Below, in pieces: positions 11,060-22,327 of a stretch of 64,000 bases of DNA (the stretch's first letter is position 1; every line of letters starts with the position of its first letter). Below the pieces are notes generated by a model. It searched no databases and had not been told where the DNA came from. It saw only the letters and a list, made by a program, of their open reading frames with translations. Source of the stretch: Clarkia xantiana subsp. parviflora (taxonomy: Eukaryota > Streptophyta > Magnoliopsida > Myrtales > Onagraceae); contig JAPTYO010000020.1 of NCBI GenBank assembly GCA_036873135.1, positions 8,435,203 through 8,499,202 on the forward strand, given 5' to 3'. A program made the position numbers and the translations under genes.

Positions 11060-13110
11060 TGGTGAAGAGAAAAATTTTCCATATATGAATTTTATGAAGT
11101 GCGATATATATTTGAATTGCTCCACAGCGACGCACTAAGATGGGTCTGGAATGTTGGGGAAAATATGTTTTATATAAACAATTGATTGGGAACAATGTCT
11201 GATATATAAGAAAGAGTTGTTGATTGTCATTGATGAACAACTTTTACCCAACATTAGGGGGAGAATAGAAGCAGCTGGCAGAAAAGAGATTGACTGAAAA
11301 AAAAAAAATTGTTATTATCTCATTTAGATCCTCGCATAATGATAATATGAACCTGAATTTCAAAGAGATAAATATTTTCAAATACTGCCAATCAAGTATT
11401 TAGTGACTTTATGAGACCCAAAAAGTCATAAGTCAATTACCGGCTGCAAATGCTCCATTTAAAAACGTCTCAGCATGACAAATTATAATGAAAAATACTC
11501 ACGTCTGAAGCGTGTGATATCGGTTCCAAAGAAATTTTATTGATAAAAGAATGGAGCATAGAAAGAAAATAGATCAAATATGGTCTTATTATGGAGGTGA
11601 TTTCCCAAAAGAAGTAAATACATAACTAAATATGAAACCCCAGAAGTGGTTCAGGTACCTGAAAGTATTTATGATAAAGAAATCTCAATGAGTTATGTCA
11701 TTAATGGGAAGTGATTGAACCGTAGAATATCAAGTTGTCGACAACAGTTTTGAATATTATGCATGAGTGAATTCATAAAACAAGACGAAGATATTGAGTT
11801 CAATATGTCAAAGAATCATCATGATTGGCCAAATCTTGAAAAGACGCAAGTAAGAGCATGAAAAATGTCAGAAGTTGAAAGCCAATGGATATAAATAATT
11901 TTCCGCGTACATAAATTGCCTCGTAAGATAGGCACAACCCGTGGTACAAAGACTTTTCCGCAGAAAATGAAAATTATTATATGAATCATTTGGTGGAGCA
12001 ATAACCTTCAAATACATTATTATGTTGGCATTACATACAAGGTTTTAATATGCGTCTCATGATATGAATAATTTTATAGCCTATTTTGGTGGCTAATTTG
12101 ATAGTGAAATCCACGTAAAAATCCCAGAAGGATTTAAAATGCTAGCATGAATATTTTCAAGAATGTTGGATGATAAAAATATTGTACCATTTACGTATTA
12201 CTTATGGTACATTATCCCCACTATATCAACATTTGAGCTAAGTTGTAGCGAATGCTAATATAAGTATACGAATAAAGCAAACTGATATTTGATCAGTTGA
12301 ATTGATCACACTATAGCCGAAAGGGGCATCACGTGAGAGGGAGAATTTAAATATATTGAAACTCCTCAAGAGTTTTTAAATACAATTAATGTGTTGATTA
12401 AATTCAGACAAAATATATTGAAATGACAAATGTTTGACTCAGCCTGAAGATCGAGTACTTAAGAGACTGAAAATATTCTTGTCCTATAAAAAAAATGTAT
12501 TGAAGCTATTTTACTTGTATAAAGCACATCTATTGAGTATGCTAATGATTATAAGATTCTAGATGTGGATAAATATATTTTTCGTCCTCATGAGATTGAT
12601 GAAGAACTTAATGGTCCAGAAGTACCGTAAATAGTGCTACATGAGCACTAATATATCTTGCTAAAAGAACTTGATATATTATTGACTATAAGCAAGATTT
12701 AGTTCTTCCATAATATTATGAAATCGGAACAATGTTGAAAATATTGCGGTATCTCCGAGGGACGAATTACATGAGTTTATTATCAGATAGAATCAAGTCC
12801 TAAATTAGTTGGCTGTGCAAAATGCAGGTTAGATTATGAAATGTACCATTATTTTGTATATTTAAAAATAATGCAGGTTATATAGCTCCAGTTGAAGAAT
12901 AATGTTACATCAAAGGAGACAAGACGAAACATATTTTCCCAAGTTATTTTTCATCCACGATGTTTAGAAGAAGGCAACATAACATCCAACAAGTATGTGC
13001 GGATTTATTCCTGAAGGTTTACTGACTGCGAAATTTGAAGATTGGTGAACAATACTGAATTGCGTCGATTTAATGAAATTACACGATATCAACATCAGGG
13101 GGAGAATCTA
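11060..13110 (+). pseudogene. Broken copia pol (integrase end, RT, RNase H)
   Basis: Fragments of the copia polyprotein appear in the expected order in changing frames. There is a relic of the integrase C-terminal region near 11110-11400 and a SYVINGK-type block near 11690. The RT signature IHVKIPEGFKML lies near 12105. LDVDKYIFRPHEIDEELNGPEVP lies around 12560-12630, and the pre-RNase H motif LRYLRGT-like CGISEGRITW near 12740-12775. Many stops, frameshifts and deletions separate them. The 3' noncoding part has two copies of a CTCTTTTTCCTT...TTTTATCCCACT...GGTAAGGTTTT block (13115-13175 and 13205-13265), common in copia 3' ends. Confidence 0.75.
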
Positions 13111-13304
13111 CACCGCTGCACTCTTTTTTCCTTGACCAAGGTTTTATCCCACTGGGTTTTCCTGGTAAGGTTTTTAACGAGGCAGCTTACAAAAGGGATC
13201 CATAATTGTGTACTCTTTTTCCTTCACTAGATTTTTATCCCACTAGGTTTTTTCTAGTAAGGTTTTAACGAGGCACGATTCCCTTATGAACATCCAAGGG
13301 GGAG

Positions 13305-13526
13305 TGTTATGAAAATATATATTATGGATGTTCATATTCCTTATTATGAAAATATATATTATGAAAATATATATTATGTGTATATATCATATTCCTTATT
13401 TAGACCTTCCTTATATTGATTTTACTTCCTCTCCAAGTCTATGTAATCCCTATATAAGGGCCCCTTATGTGTGATAATAGATCATCCTTAAATTCTCTCT
13501 TTTATTGCCTATCTACTTTCGTAACA
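13305..13526 (+). repeat. 3' LTR of copia element
   Basis: The LTR is 222 bp, longer than the 5' LTR. An AT-rich block, TTATGAAAATATATA, is present three times near its start instead of once. Outside that block the two LTRs are almost identical by eye. Confidence 0.93.
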
Positions 13527-13531
13527 CCACA

Positions 13532-14980
13532 TAAAATATATATTTTTTCAATACCTCACATCTTACACAAAAAAAGTTTATACTCTTTAAATTGTGAATG
13601 CTACATTATTTTTAACCAAAACATTCAATGTATGTAGAATGATTTAATTATATATATTATTATATTAATAACATTATATTAATACTACATATTTTGATAT
13701 ACCAAATAAGAATTCATATGTTTATAGTTGATATTGACAAAACAAAATATATAAATAATTATTCATATATTTTATAACTTTATAATGTATACAAATTAAT
13801 GTTTAATTTAGAGGTCCAAAAAATAGATTATATGATGATTCAATGAAAAAAAGATTATATAATTGTATTCGACTGAAATAGAAATTATTTATTACACTAC
13901 AACATATCTATATTTATAAAATGTTAATACTCAAAATTTCTTAATAAAATATTATAATTTAAGCATTATTTTATTTGCAAAATTCACACCATTGTAATTC
14001 TGGATTGTTAAACTTTCTTGATTTGAACAAAATATAAAATCTTTCTTAATTTGAAATTAAGAACTACCAATTTTTTTATTACAAAAAATATTGTATAATA
14101 CCTTAATTAAAAATATTGGCAATTTGTATTCATAACGACATATTATAAAAATACTTGATAGTTTATTAGATTATTAATTAATTAATGCTCAATTAATAAT
14201 AGTATTAAATGTTGCCTTATATATCGTCATAATTATCATATAACAATAGAAGTTAATTATTAATTACTGTATTAAATATTGCATTACCGTTATTATTGTC
14301 ATGAGATTAATTATTAAGAAACCAGTATTAATAAATATTTACATAACTTCAGTTTTTTTTTTTTTTTTTCGCGGGATGTTCTAGGAGGGCGCTCATCAAG
14401 AGTTATATATAGTTATTTATTTTATAAAAAATATGAACTACTAAAAATTAATAATATTTGTTTTAACAATTAAAAAAATTAGACTACATGAGTTTGGGTA
14501 ATTCATTTTTATTAATTTTTGTCACTTTTTTTTATATAAATTATTCTACGTTAATATAATTCATTATCCACTTTTAAATTACAGTAATAATATTTTTATA
14601 ATATAAAAAAAAATCTGGACCAAAAAATGTAATAATATTTATATAAATTAAGTTCATTATTTGATCAATATTCTAAGCATATATAATATTTATGATTTTA
14701 TGATTTTAATTTTATCTTATATATAAAATTATGTAAAATAATAAAATATTATATTTTACAAAAAAAAAAAAGTTTGCGCAAATACAAGTTATATTATATT
14801 AAAATAATTATCATGAACTTTTGGAAAGACTATATTTTTTATGAAAATAAAGATTTTATATTTATCTACATGTTGTATTGATGTAATTAATTATAACCAT
14901 GTTCGACATATATAATTTATTGTATAAAAAATTAATTACATGAACAAAATTTATTATTTTAATACTTTAAAAAAACATTT

Positions 14981-15032
<52 letters not shown>

Positions 15033-15308
15033 GGATCAACATATATATCTGAGTAAAACATAATATCATTTCCATAAATTAATATGATGATTTAATATAA
15101 TTTATAGTTAAAGTATAAATATATGTTACGCTAACAAATAAAAAAGACATATAAATACTTATAATCTCTAATAAACATAATTTTTATATTGTTATTTTTT
15201 AAAAGTAAGATGAATCAATCTTTAATCAAATAAAAATTAAAATTTCACGAAACATTTTTTTATTATATATACTTATTAATTATAAATAATAATAATAATA
15301 ATAATACA
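13532..15308. other. AT-rich DNA, probably body of plus-strand Helitron
   Basis: No coding frame was recognised. The sequence includes a (TA)n tract at 14984-15030. It ends at the Helitron hairpin (15309-15323), so it is probably the 3' part of that Helitron. The copia element may have inserted inside it. Confidence 0.4.
14984..15030. repeat. (TA)n microsatellite, about 47 bp
   Basis: Uninterrupted alternating TA is visible directly. Confidence 0.98.
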
Positions 15309-15336
15309 CCGCGCATAGCGCGGGCTCTTTATCTAG
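15309..15336 (+). mobile_element. Helitron 3' terminus (plus strand)
   Basis: The order is a hairpin CCGCGC ATA GCGCGG (15309-15323), a short spacer, CTAG (15333-15336), then T. This is the same architecture as at 5638, 50849 and 54442. The matching 5' TC end was not located. The terminus lies in what would be intron 2 of the carbonic anhydrase relic, 45 bp from its splice donor. Confidence 0.8.
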
Positions 15337-15386
15337 TTACTACATAATTCATATATAAATAAATGAGACTTAATTAAATTACTTAC

Positions 15387-15764
15387 TTGAGGAGCTTCTT
15401 CAGAGCTTCAATGGCTTCGTCGTAGTCCTTGCCCATTTCTTCTCTCTGCAATATAAGCGTGGCTAGCTAATTTCATATTCCACGTAGACCATTATAAAAG
15501 ATGTTGAACCAATAGACGTTTTAACCAAAATAAGTAAAATATTGCAATATCATTTGAATTTGAAAAAATGACTTACGAAGGTGATGGGGGGGGGCAAAAA
15601 CGGGTTCGTTGTGGATGAGGCTAACAGAAGAAGAAGAAGAGCTAAAATGATCGAGCTGAGACGGATGGCCGCAATGAGACCGGTTTACTCACCGAAGAAG
15701 AAGTACAAGATGAAGAAGACTTAGTTACCGGAGAAAGGCAGAAGCTAATCGCCGCGGTCGACAT
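15387..15764 (-). pseudogene. Chloroplast beta-carbonic anhydrase, exons 1-2 only
   Basis: Exon 1 (15764-15577) starts MSTAAISFCLSP and gives a Ser-rich transit-peptide-like N-terminus. A frameshift creates a TAG after SVSARSF. In the shifted frame the exon ends SLIHNEPVFAPPITF. A GTAAGT donor at 15576-15571 and a TTGCAG acceptor define a 131-bp intron. Exon 2 (15445-15387) gives REEMGKDYDEAIEALKKLLK and ends at another GTAAGT donor. Both the transit-peptide layout and REEMGK.YDEAIE.L.KLL match plant plastid beta-carbonic anhydrase N-termini, enzymes that interconvert CO2 and bicarbonate. The zinc-binding catalytic exons are absent and a Helitron end follows, so the copy cannot make enzyme. 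Confidence 0.75.
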
Positions 15765-15823
15765 TTGCGTTAAACGGGCCGGCCTCTCGACTATACTAGG
15801 TTGCTGTGGTGCTACGTTGACGG

Positions 15824-16954
15824 CAGGGACGAAGCCAGAAACTTTTTTCAGTGGGGGCAACATTTTTTAATTAAAAAAATATCAGTAAAAATTTATATAA
15901 TTAAAATTATTATAACTACCATATAGTAAGTAATATAAATATTTATATTAATGATCGAATAATTTTTTTATTGGATTCTTTCAATATATATTTTTGACAA
16001 GGTTATTACTAATTAAATAGATAACAATAATAATATATAAATTCTTTTACATAATTTTGTGAGTTATTGCTAATGATGCTATGTTATACAAAGTTGATTA
16101 TAATTACTTAAAATATATATTACCATCTACATTTTAGAATAATTAACTCTATGGTTAGCCTAATTCTATAAGAATTTTTCACATTCTTGAAATAAGTGTA
16201 AAAATTTACCAAATCACTAATCTAAATGTTTTATAGTTTCAGTATGTATAATTATATAAGTATTGTGTTTTTCTAAGAAGTATTTATTAGAAATTATACT
16301 GTATATAGCATTTAAAAAATGGATTGCTAGAAAATACTTATTATGGTTATAAATTGCATTAATTGCATTATGCTATTTTATATATATATATATAATTAAA
16401 ATGAAAGATCTTAATGTTGTATTACTTATTAGTAATATACAAAAAAAATATTTCTGTGATAATTTTTTTTTTTTTTTGAAAAAAAATGTTTGACAATTTC
16501 TTGTTTGATAATAACTAACAAAATTTGTTCCACTTTTTCAATTTTCTCAATGAAGAGAAAATCGTGGCAAAAAAAAAAGAAAAATAAAATACATTCAAAA
16601 TAACGAAGAAAGCCACAAAGGCATTAAACAAATAAAAAAATAGAGATATTTTTCTTTCTCTCTCTCTTTCTACCTATGTCCTTCCCTCATCTAGTTACAG
16701 CAAAGGTACGAAGCTCCATTTTTTCTCTATAAACTCCATAGACAAGCAAGAATCAAACATCAAATCAGAAAATCTATACCTAAGATGAAGAATTTAGTGT
16801 AAATTCATCATAGAGGGGCAAATAGTTAGAAATCAATAAAACCCAGTGGGGGCAAATGTCAAAACTTCTTCAAAGTGTGATATATATGTATGTAAATGGT
16901 TGAATCTCAGTGGGGGCAATTGCCCACACTGGTCCTCGTATGCCGTCGTCCCTG
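15824..16954. mobile_element. Non-autonomous hAT element
   Basis: The terminal inverted repeat is CAGGGACGA (left) against the complement of TCGTCCCTG (right). A perfect 8-bp target duplication GTTGACGG flanks it (15816-15823 and 16955-16962). Subterminal CAGTGGGGGCAA words occur at both ends, as in common plant hAT families. At 1,131 bp with no transposase frame it must rely on an enzyme from elsewhere. It split the upstream region of the carbonic anhydrase relic. Confidence 0.92.
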
Positions 16955-17060
16955 GTTGACGGGTCAGTGCATGTGCTGGTTGTTTATAAATATGATATGC
17001 TCGCAAACTGAACGGGTGTAGTCGCACCCCTCAACTTTATATAAGTAGTATAGATATACT
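16955..17060 (-). promoter_or_regulatory. Possible old promoter of the carbonic anhydrase relic
   Basis: Read on the minus strand, TATATAAAG at about 17045-17033 is followed by sequence that reaches the carbonic anhydrase ATG once the hAT insertion is disregarded. Part of this stretch (CATGCACTG...GTCAAC) is repeated in inverted orientation at 17274-17310. The promoter role is inferred from position only. Confidence 0.35.
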
Positions 17061-17263
17061 GTATATTTTAGTGGATACGATATTGTTGGTCGATACATGG
17101 GTATAAAACAATATTCTGAAATATGTAGGACTAAAGTCCAAATAGTTTTTAGTTAGTATTTTTTTTTTGGCAAAAAAAAGGAATGGGCTAGTAGTGGCGA
17201 CCCTAGGCCCATCCCGATACGTAATGTTCGAGCTCTCCTGCTCACGGTCTGGGTTTTTTTCCG

Positions 17264-17480
17264 ACCAGACTTAGCGAGCAACCAGCGCATGCACTGGCAT
17301 CGTCAACGTAGCCCCACCAGCAGGTATAGTCAAGAAGCCGACCCGTGCTCAGTTCTACTCGTCTCCTCATATGCCTGACGCGCCTCCTGGCCTCGTCAAC
17401 GTAGCCCCACCAGCAGCCTAGTATAGTCAAAAAGCCGGCCTGTGCCCAGTTCTACTCGTCTCCTCATATGCCTGGCGCGG
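17264..17480 (+). repeat. Inverted, internally duplicated copy of the carbonic anhydrase upstream region
   Basis: The words GCGAGCAACCAGCGCATGCACTGG, CGTCAACGTAGC and CCTAGTATAGTC...GGCC occur here on the plus strand. They also occur on the minus strand upstream of the pseudogene ATG (15765-15823 and 16955-17000). Here the unit beginning CGTCAACGTAGCCCCACCAG appears twice, at 17301 and 17394, 93 bp apart. The two arms form a large imperfect inverted repeat. Confidence 0.7.
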
Positions 17481-17530
17481 TGTGTGGGTCAGGCGGGACC
17501 TGATATTTTTTAATATCACCCTCATGTTAT

Positions 17531-17652
17531 CACTACAAGAAAATGTTGGTTTACACACCAAATGTTTACACACGGGTGTACATGTGTATAAGTCCACTCA
17601 ACTTGCACACCAAGTACATACCACTCTATTGAAAATTGTGAATACTAGAATC
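17531..17652 (+). mobile_element. Left end of a CACTA-like DNA transposon
   Basis: CACTACAAGAAAA (17531-17543) is the typical plant CACTA (En/Spm) terminus. It is followed by subterminal TTTACACACC and GGTGTACA words. Related words recur at 27850-27880 and 29300-29350. This suggests the CACTA body continues across retrotransposons A and perhaps B, which would have inserted into it. No right terminus (TTTTCTTGTAGTG) was found after 29350 or 47125. Confidence 0.55.
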
Positions 17653-18406
17653 TGTTAGGTTCCGAGTCTAGGGTCAACGGGCGGTCGACTCAAGTCTCGT
17701 TCCTCACTGGAGATATTGCGGATTCGGTGCTCTCGGGTTGTGCTGCCTTAGCTTGTGTCCTTCCGTCCTTAGCTTCTCTTCTCCTCGCGCCCTGCAAGAG
17801 GGGCAATACCAGGCACAGAGGGGGGGGGGGGGGGTGGTGCCTGATGAACCCTCTCCGATGCCTAAGTCAGTACGGTTTTAGAGAGATAAAGCTAGAGAGA
17901 TGTCAGAGCAAAATTATGCAACTTGCCAAGATGATCCAATGAATAGTGGAGGTGTGGTATTTATAGGCAACGGTGTCATTAAGGTGACTTAATGACATCG
18001 TTAACCTTTAAACACAGTTAATTAACCTTTAAACACATAATTAAGACCTTAGGATACGGAGAAGGTTGACGGAAATAGACCGAGTATGGGAGTCCAAGAA
18101 TGGTGCCGGGGCCCTTGGGGGGAAGGAAAATCCGACCCCCAAGGGTAGGGTTTGGGTGAGGCCACCCAACCCCTCCTAGGGGAGATCGGGTTGGTGGACC
18201 CGATCTCCCCTAGGGGAGGTCGGGTGTGGCCACCCGACCTCACCTAGGTGAGTCTAACTCGGTCGGACGAGCGCTTCGGCCTCGTCCGGACCGTCGGTGT
18301 TTTCGCGAAGTGTTTGGGTTGAAGTTTCGATTTACAATCATTAACGGGGTGATAAAAATAAAACGATTCGGAGGTCAACGGGTTCAAATTGGGCGTATAT
18401 CCATCA
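17653..18406 (-). repeat. 3' LTR of element A
   Basis: The LTR is 754 bp. In plus orientation it runs from TGTTAGGTTCCGAG to GGGCGTATATCCATCA. It contains a run of 15 G (17820-17834) where the other LTR has 7. It also has a palindromic block built from GATCGGGT, ACCCGATC and CCCCTAGGGG words near 18180-18215. Confidence 0.95.
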
Positions 18407-18420
18407 CATGCCCCCGAGTC
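18407..18420 (-). promoter_or_regulatory. Polypurine tract of element A
   Basis: On the minus strand GACTCGGGGGCATG immediately precedes the 3' LTR TGATGG start, the usual position for the plus-strand primer. Confidence 0.75.
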
Positions 18421-18929
18421 AACCAATAGCCTAACCCTTGATTGACTCTATTTTAGGATGGTATGACACGCGCAATTTGAAACCAGGGTTTTACCTTTCG
18501 TCTGAATGCTTACTTACCCATGGATGTGTGCCTCTGACTCTGCCCCCTGCCTTATGAGATAGAGGAATTGTAAACGTCAGAATAGCACGGACACGTGTCT
18601 AGGCACGCGTCCGTCTGAGGTGGGAGTAATAAATCTATCTTTGCTACAGGCGTATACTCGAAAAATATACGCTTGCATAAGGATGCAATACGAATACAAC
18701 TAAGTGACTTATGCTTCAATTTCATGCCGGGGTTTTGCCTAAGTGGAGAAAAATTTAATTTTGGCTTAAAATTTTTTCTAAGTATGGGATGCTCAAGAAT
18801 AAACCTATGGGATATTAACTTGAGTGGAGATATACTTAATCATAGTCTAAGGGAGGTAAATGTGATAGTTTTTCTTTAACCCTTATATCTCATTTAATTT
18901 TAAATGGAGGGTTGTGATTAGACCACTTT

Positions 18930-18961
18930 AAAAAACCCTACCCCCTTTCAAATATATAGGA
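18930..18961 (+). promoter_or_regulatory. Candidate promoter of the antisense gene of element A
   Basis: AAAAAACCCTACCCC followed by AAATATATAGG (about 18951-18961) lies upstream of a long leader. The counterpart in element C has a clearer TATAAAACCCTAA. Support is positional only. Confidence 0.35.
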
Positions 18962-19019
18962 GAGTTAGGAAAATACCTCACTTAGCCACCATTGTCATCC
19001 TTTCTCCCCTTTCTCATAC

Positions 19020-22000
19020 TTGGAGAGCAAGGAAGAATTTGGAGCACACCCAAGGAGGAGGCCGGCCGAAATTCTGGTGGTGGACCAGAAATTCCGACCA
19101 GCACGGATGAAGGGGAGTCACTGGGCGAAGGCGGCGGCGAGGGCTTCCGGCTGAACGGCAGCGGCTGACTGGGACAACAGCCCGGCTAGCAGCGGCGCGG
19201 AGGAGCAGCGGGACGACGGCGAGGTCGTTGCTGGCGGGGACGACGTCTGGTCCAGCGAGGGCGAGCGACAGCGACGGCGAGGTGGAACGGCTCCGGCGCG
19301 GCGTGAGGCGTTCTCCGGCGACGGTGGGGCGACTGAAATCAACTCCGGCGACGATAAAATTGGGGCTCCGGCGAGGGGCTGATTCCGGCCAACGTCGAAG
19401 TTCGATTTCCGGACCCGTTTATCATATCGGGTCGGGTTTTCCGAAGGTCCACTCTTTTCCTTCTCGTTATTGCGTAAAATGTTGATTTTTGAATTGCCGA
19501 TACTTGATTGCCGATACTTGATTGAATGTGGGATTGCCGTGGATAGCCGTAGATAGTCGTGGATTTGGGGAAGAAACTTTGGCCGGTCGTCCGGAGATAG
19601 TTTTTTGTCCGATTAAACTATCCCCATTTTGAATTTGATGTCGAGTCGCCATTTGTGTGTTGATTTCCGTTGGAGGGCGTAATGGTAATTTTGCCCGAAA
19701 ACCGACTTTAGGTTCGGACAAAATTGTTCGATTTGGTTGTTGTGGTGTCCTTGACTCATGTTTGTTATCTTTGTTGGGTGTCTTCGAATCTTTGGTTGTT
19801 GTTTTTGGTCGAGTGCCGGGGTACTCCCGATTTTTCGGAAATTTCCTTGTTTTGATATTTGTCATGCCGTGGCAGGTACTGTATTCCTGGTGGTGTCCCC
19901 ACACACAGACTCTGCAGAGGCGTTACATCCTCCGAAGGATGAGTGAGTTCCTTTTCTCTTCTTTTCGTCGCATTACTTCCTTTCCTATCATTAGCTTAGT
20001 GTTGCAATCTGAGCTGGGGTGTTAGTCGAGACTTGATTCGAACTTTGGGATTTCCTGCTACCTTTGACTTAGGTCTCGCTGCTCTGTCGGAGAACCACCT
20101 GACTAGGTCTGATTATAATGAGCACGTCACCTTAGGTGATATCTGTCCCTTAGATGAGCCTCTATATCCTTTCCTCCCTTCCTTGGGGAATACCCGCGAG
20201 ACGGTGACAGAGCCCCCTAGGAGGAAGGTCGTCGTTTACCCCTCCCAGATTCGATTTGGATTGAGGCTGCCTTACTGCGATGACCTCGTAGAGTTGAGTA
20301 GGTTCTTTAGGATTTCTCCTGTGAACCTTGCTCCTAGTGCCCTCCGCGTCTGGGTGGGCTTCCGGGTGTTGTGCCACTGGTACTCCTGGAAGTATTCGCT
20401 GGTTCTGTTCCGATGCTTCTACCGGTTCCAATATCAGAGGAAGGTAGGCTTTGCGAGTTTCGTAACTCGCCATCCGTCCCTCAAGGATTCCCGATTTGCT
20501 GATTTCGGGTTGAGTGGGGTCGAGTGGGATACCTCTCTTCGCTTCGTGGCCCGGAGTGACAACTCGGCAAGTCACTGGGCCAAGCATTATTTCTTCATCA
20601 CGGATCGATATGTCACTTGGTCGGTCTTGAATGAGGATTGGTCAGATGGCTGGCCTGCCTTCGGGGAGTTCTCTCCTGTGGATTTAGAGACTATGAAGAC
20701 GATCTACGAGAGTAACAGGACCCGATCATACTGCCCTGTGTCCTTAGTGACCGAGACGGATCTTTTTGAGGCAGGGATCAGTTTGACTCCTGACTCCGGG
20801 GGTTCGGTATGTTACTTAGTCTTCTCATCTTTATTTACTTTCTGCTTTTCCTTTGTAGGTTGGTTTCACGGAAAAACCTATAACGTGCAGGCAGCACCGG
20901 TCGATCTGAGCAAGAGGAAGGCTCCATCTAGCTCTACTCTGAAGAAGTCCCCCATGCTTGGGAAGAAGGCTGGGGCCTCTGGTATACTTCCTCCTTTTTG
21001 CTTCTTTATGGTATACTTGTGTTTTCCTTATCTTGTTTTTCTTATATTGCTAGGGCACTCTCCCTTGGTGACTGAGAGGGTTGTCTCCGTAGGCAAGGGC
21101 TCTGGACCTTCTAAGTCCAAGTCGCGGAGATCTGACTCTGAGGCCGGGGGCTGTCAAGAGGAAGAAGGCTGCGGATCCTCCTTCGCCTGTTGTTCGTCCC
21201 CCGACCCTGTCTCGCGATAAAGAGATGGTGGTCGAAGAGGTGCCTTCCCGAGCTGATAAAGGGAAGCGACCTGTTGGTGATGGTTCTCCTGCCCCCCAGC
21301 CGAGGGCACGGTCGTCAGGTTCGATCTCTTCCTTGTCGCTGATGCTTCTATGTTTATATTTTCCTTTGACTCGCTTTGTTTGTATAGGTGGGCCTTCGGC
21401 TTTAAGTCGGAAGGATTTCGCACGTCTTACTGACGAAGATGTCGTTGGGTCTGAGTGGACTCCTTTCGCTGGTTTGAAGGAGTTCCACCTTGATAGCGGC
21501 TCCTCTTTGCGGACTCCTGAGGTTGGCATCCGCGTACTTCGCGGTGCCATCCTCCCTGAATCGTGTTGCTCAGCCTAAGTCTCCTGGGGAGACCCGGCGC
21601 TTTGTTCAGGGTGTACTCTCTCGTTATGTGCCCGTGAGTTGTTCCTTGCTTTCTCCTTTTTACTTTTATGTGGTTGGTTTTCCAGTTGCTCATCTCTTGT
21701 TTAAATTTTTAGGGTATGTCTGACATGGTGAACATGTCATCCCTTGTTCTCGAGCTATCTGACGAGAAGAAGACCCTTGAGGACAGCCAGGTCTCTCTGA
21801 AGGCGGAGCTCGCCACTGCTGCTGAGAAGGCGCGCTTATCTGATCTGAAGATGCAGGAGCTCAGGGACCAAGTGTCCTTACTTGAGACTACCGTAGGTAG
21901 CTTACGCCGGAAGGCTGAGGTTGCATCTTCACTCCATTCTGAGGAGTTGCGGAAGTTGGAGGCTAGGTGCCGGGCAGAGGAGAGGACTATCGCAGTGTCT

Positions 22001-22327
22001 GAGTACAAGGCTTCCTCTGCCTTCACTGCTGACTATAGTGTGCGGCTCACTCAGGAGATGAACCAGTTTGGTGAGTATCTGGTTGATCATATTTTCCGCA
22101 TTGATCCTCAGTTTCCAGTTGGCGATCTTGGTGATTTTGGGCCATACGCTACTGGTTACATGGCTGTCCTTAGGGGTCAGGCTGCTGTTGCAGACGAGCC
22201 TGCCCCTACACAGGTGGATGCTACGCCTGTGGATATCGATACTTCGGACTCTTCCTCCTCTTCCTCCATCTCTGCCGGTGGTTCAGCCTCAGGGGGTCAG
22301 GGTGACTCCCCCGAAGGCTCTGATTGA
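19020..22327 (+). pseudogene. Antisense gene of element A (gypsy-associated domain plus coiled coil), frameshifted
   Basis: This gene is transcribed opposite to gag and is likely spliced. The largest open stretch, about 20060-20815, encodes the same domain as the antisense gene of element C. Aligned blocks include PSQIRFGLRLPYCDDLVELSRF with PGQIRAGIRLPFCPSWVELCNH, and ALRVWVGFRV with AIRTWIAFQV. I take it for the putative gypsy-type transposon domain (PF04195-like). Introns are suggested at about 20815-20860, 20982-21052, 21320-21387 and 21634-21712, by GTATGT, GTATAC, GTTCGA and GTGAGT donors with AG acceptors. The last exon (21713-22327) is a coiled coil (SLVLELSDEKKTLEDSQ) ending in a Ser/Asp-rich tail. 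A frame change near 21540-21560 breaks the chain, and the 5' exon could not be fixed. Function is unknown. Confidence 0.65.

Larger units (their letters stand above)
8559..13526 (+). mobile_element. Decayed Ty1/copia LTR retrotransposon
   Basis: The element is bounded by LTRs beginning TGTTATGAAAATAT and ending TTTCGTAACA, with a perfect 5-bp target duplication CCACA (8554-8558 and 13527-13531). A purine tract AAGGGGGAG (13296-13304) precedes the 3' LTR. The size (4,968 bp) fits a full copia element, but every coding frame is broken. It lies inside AT-rich DNA bounded by Helitron termini. Confidence 0.93.

Noticed and set aside
19467..19904. 145-codon minus-strand frame (MWGHHQEYSTCHG...) in element A
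   Set aside because: It is antisense to the leader of the antisense gene, has no motif and looks like a shadow.
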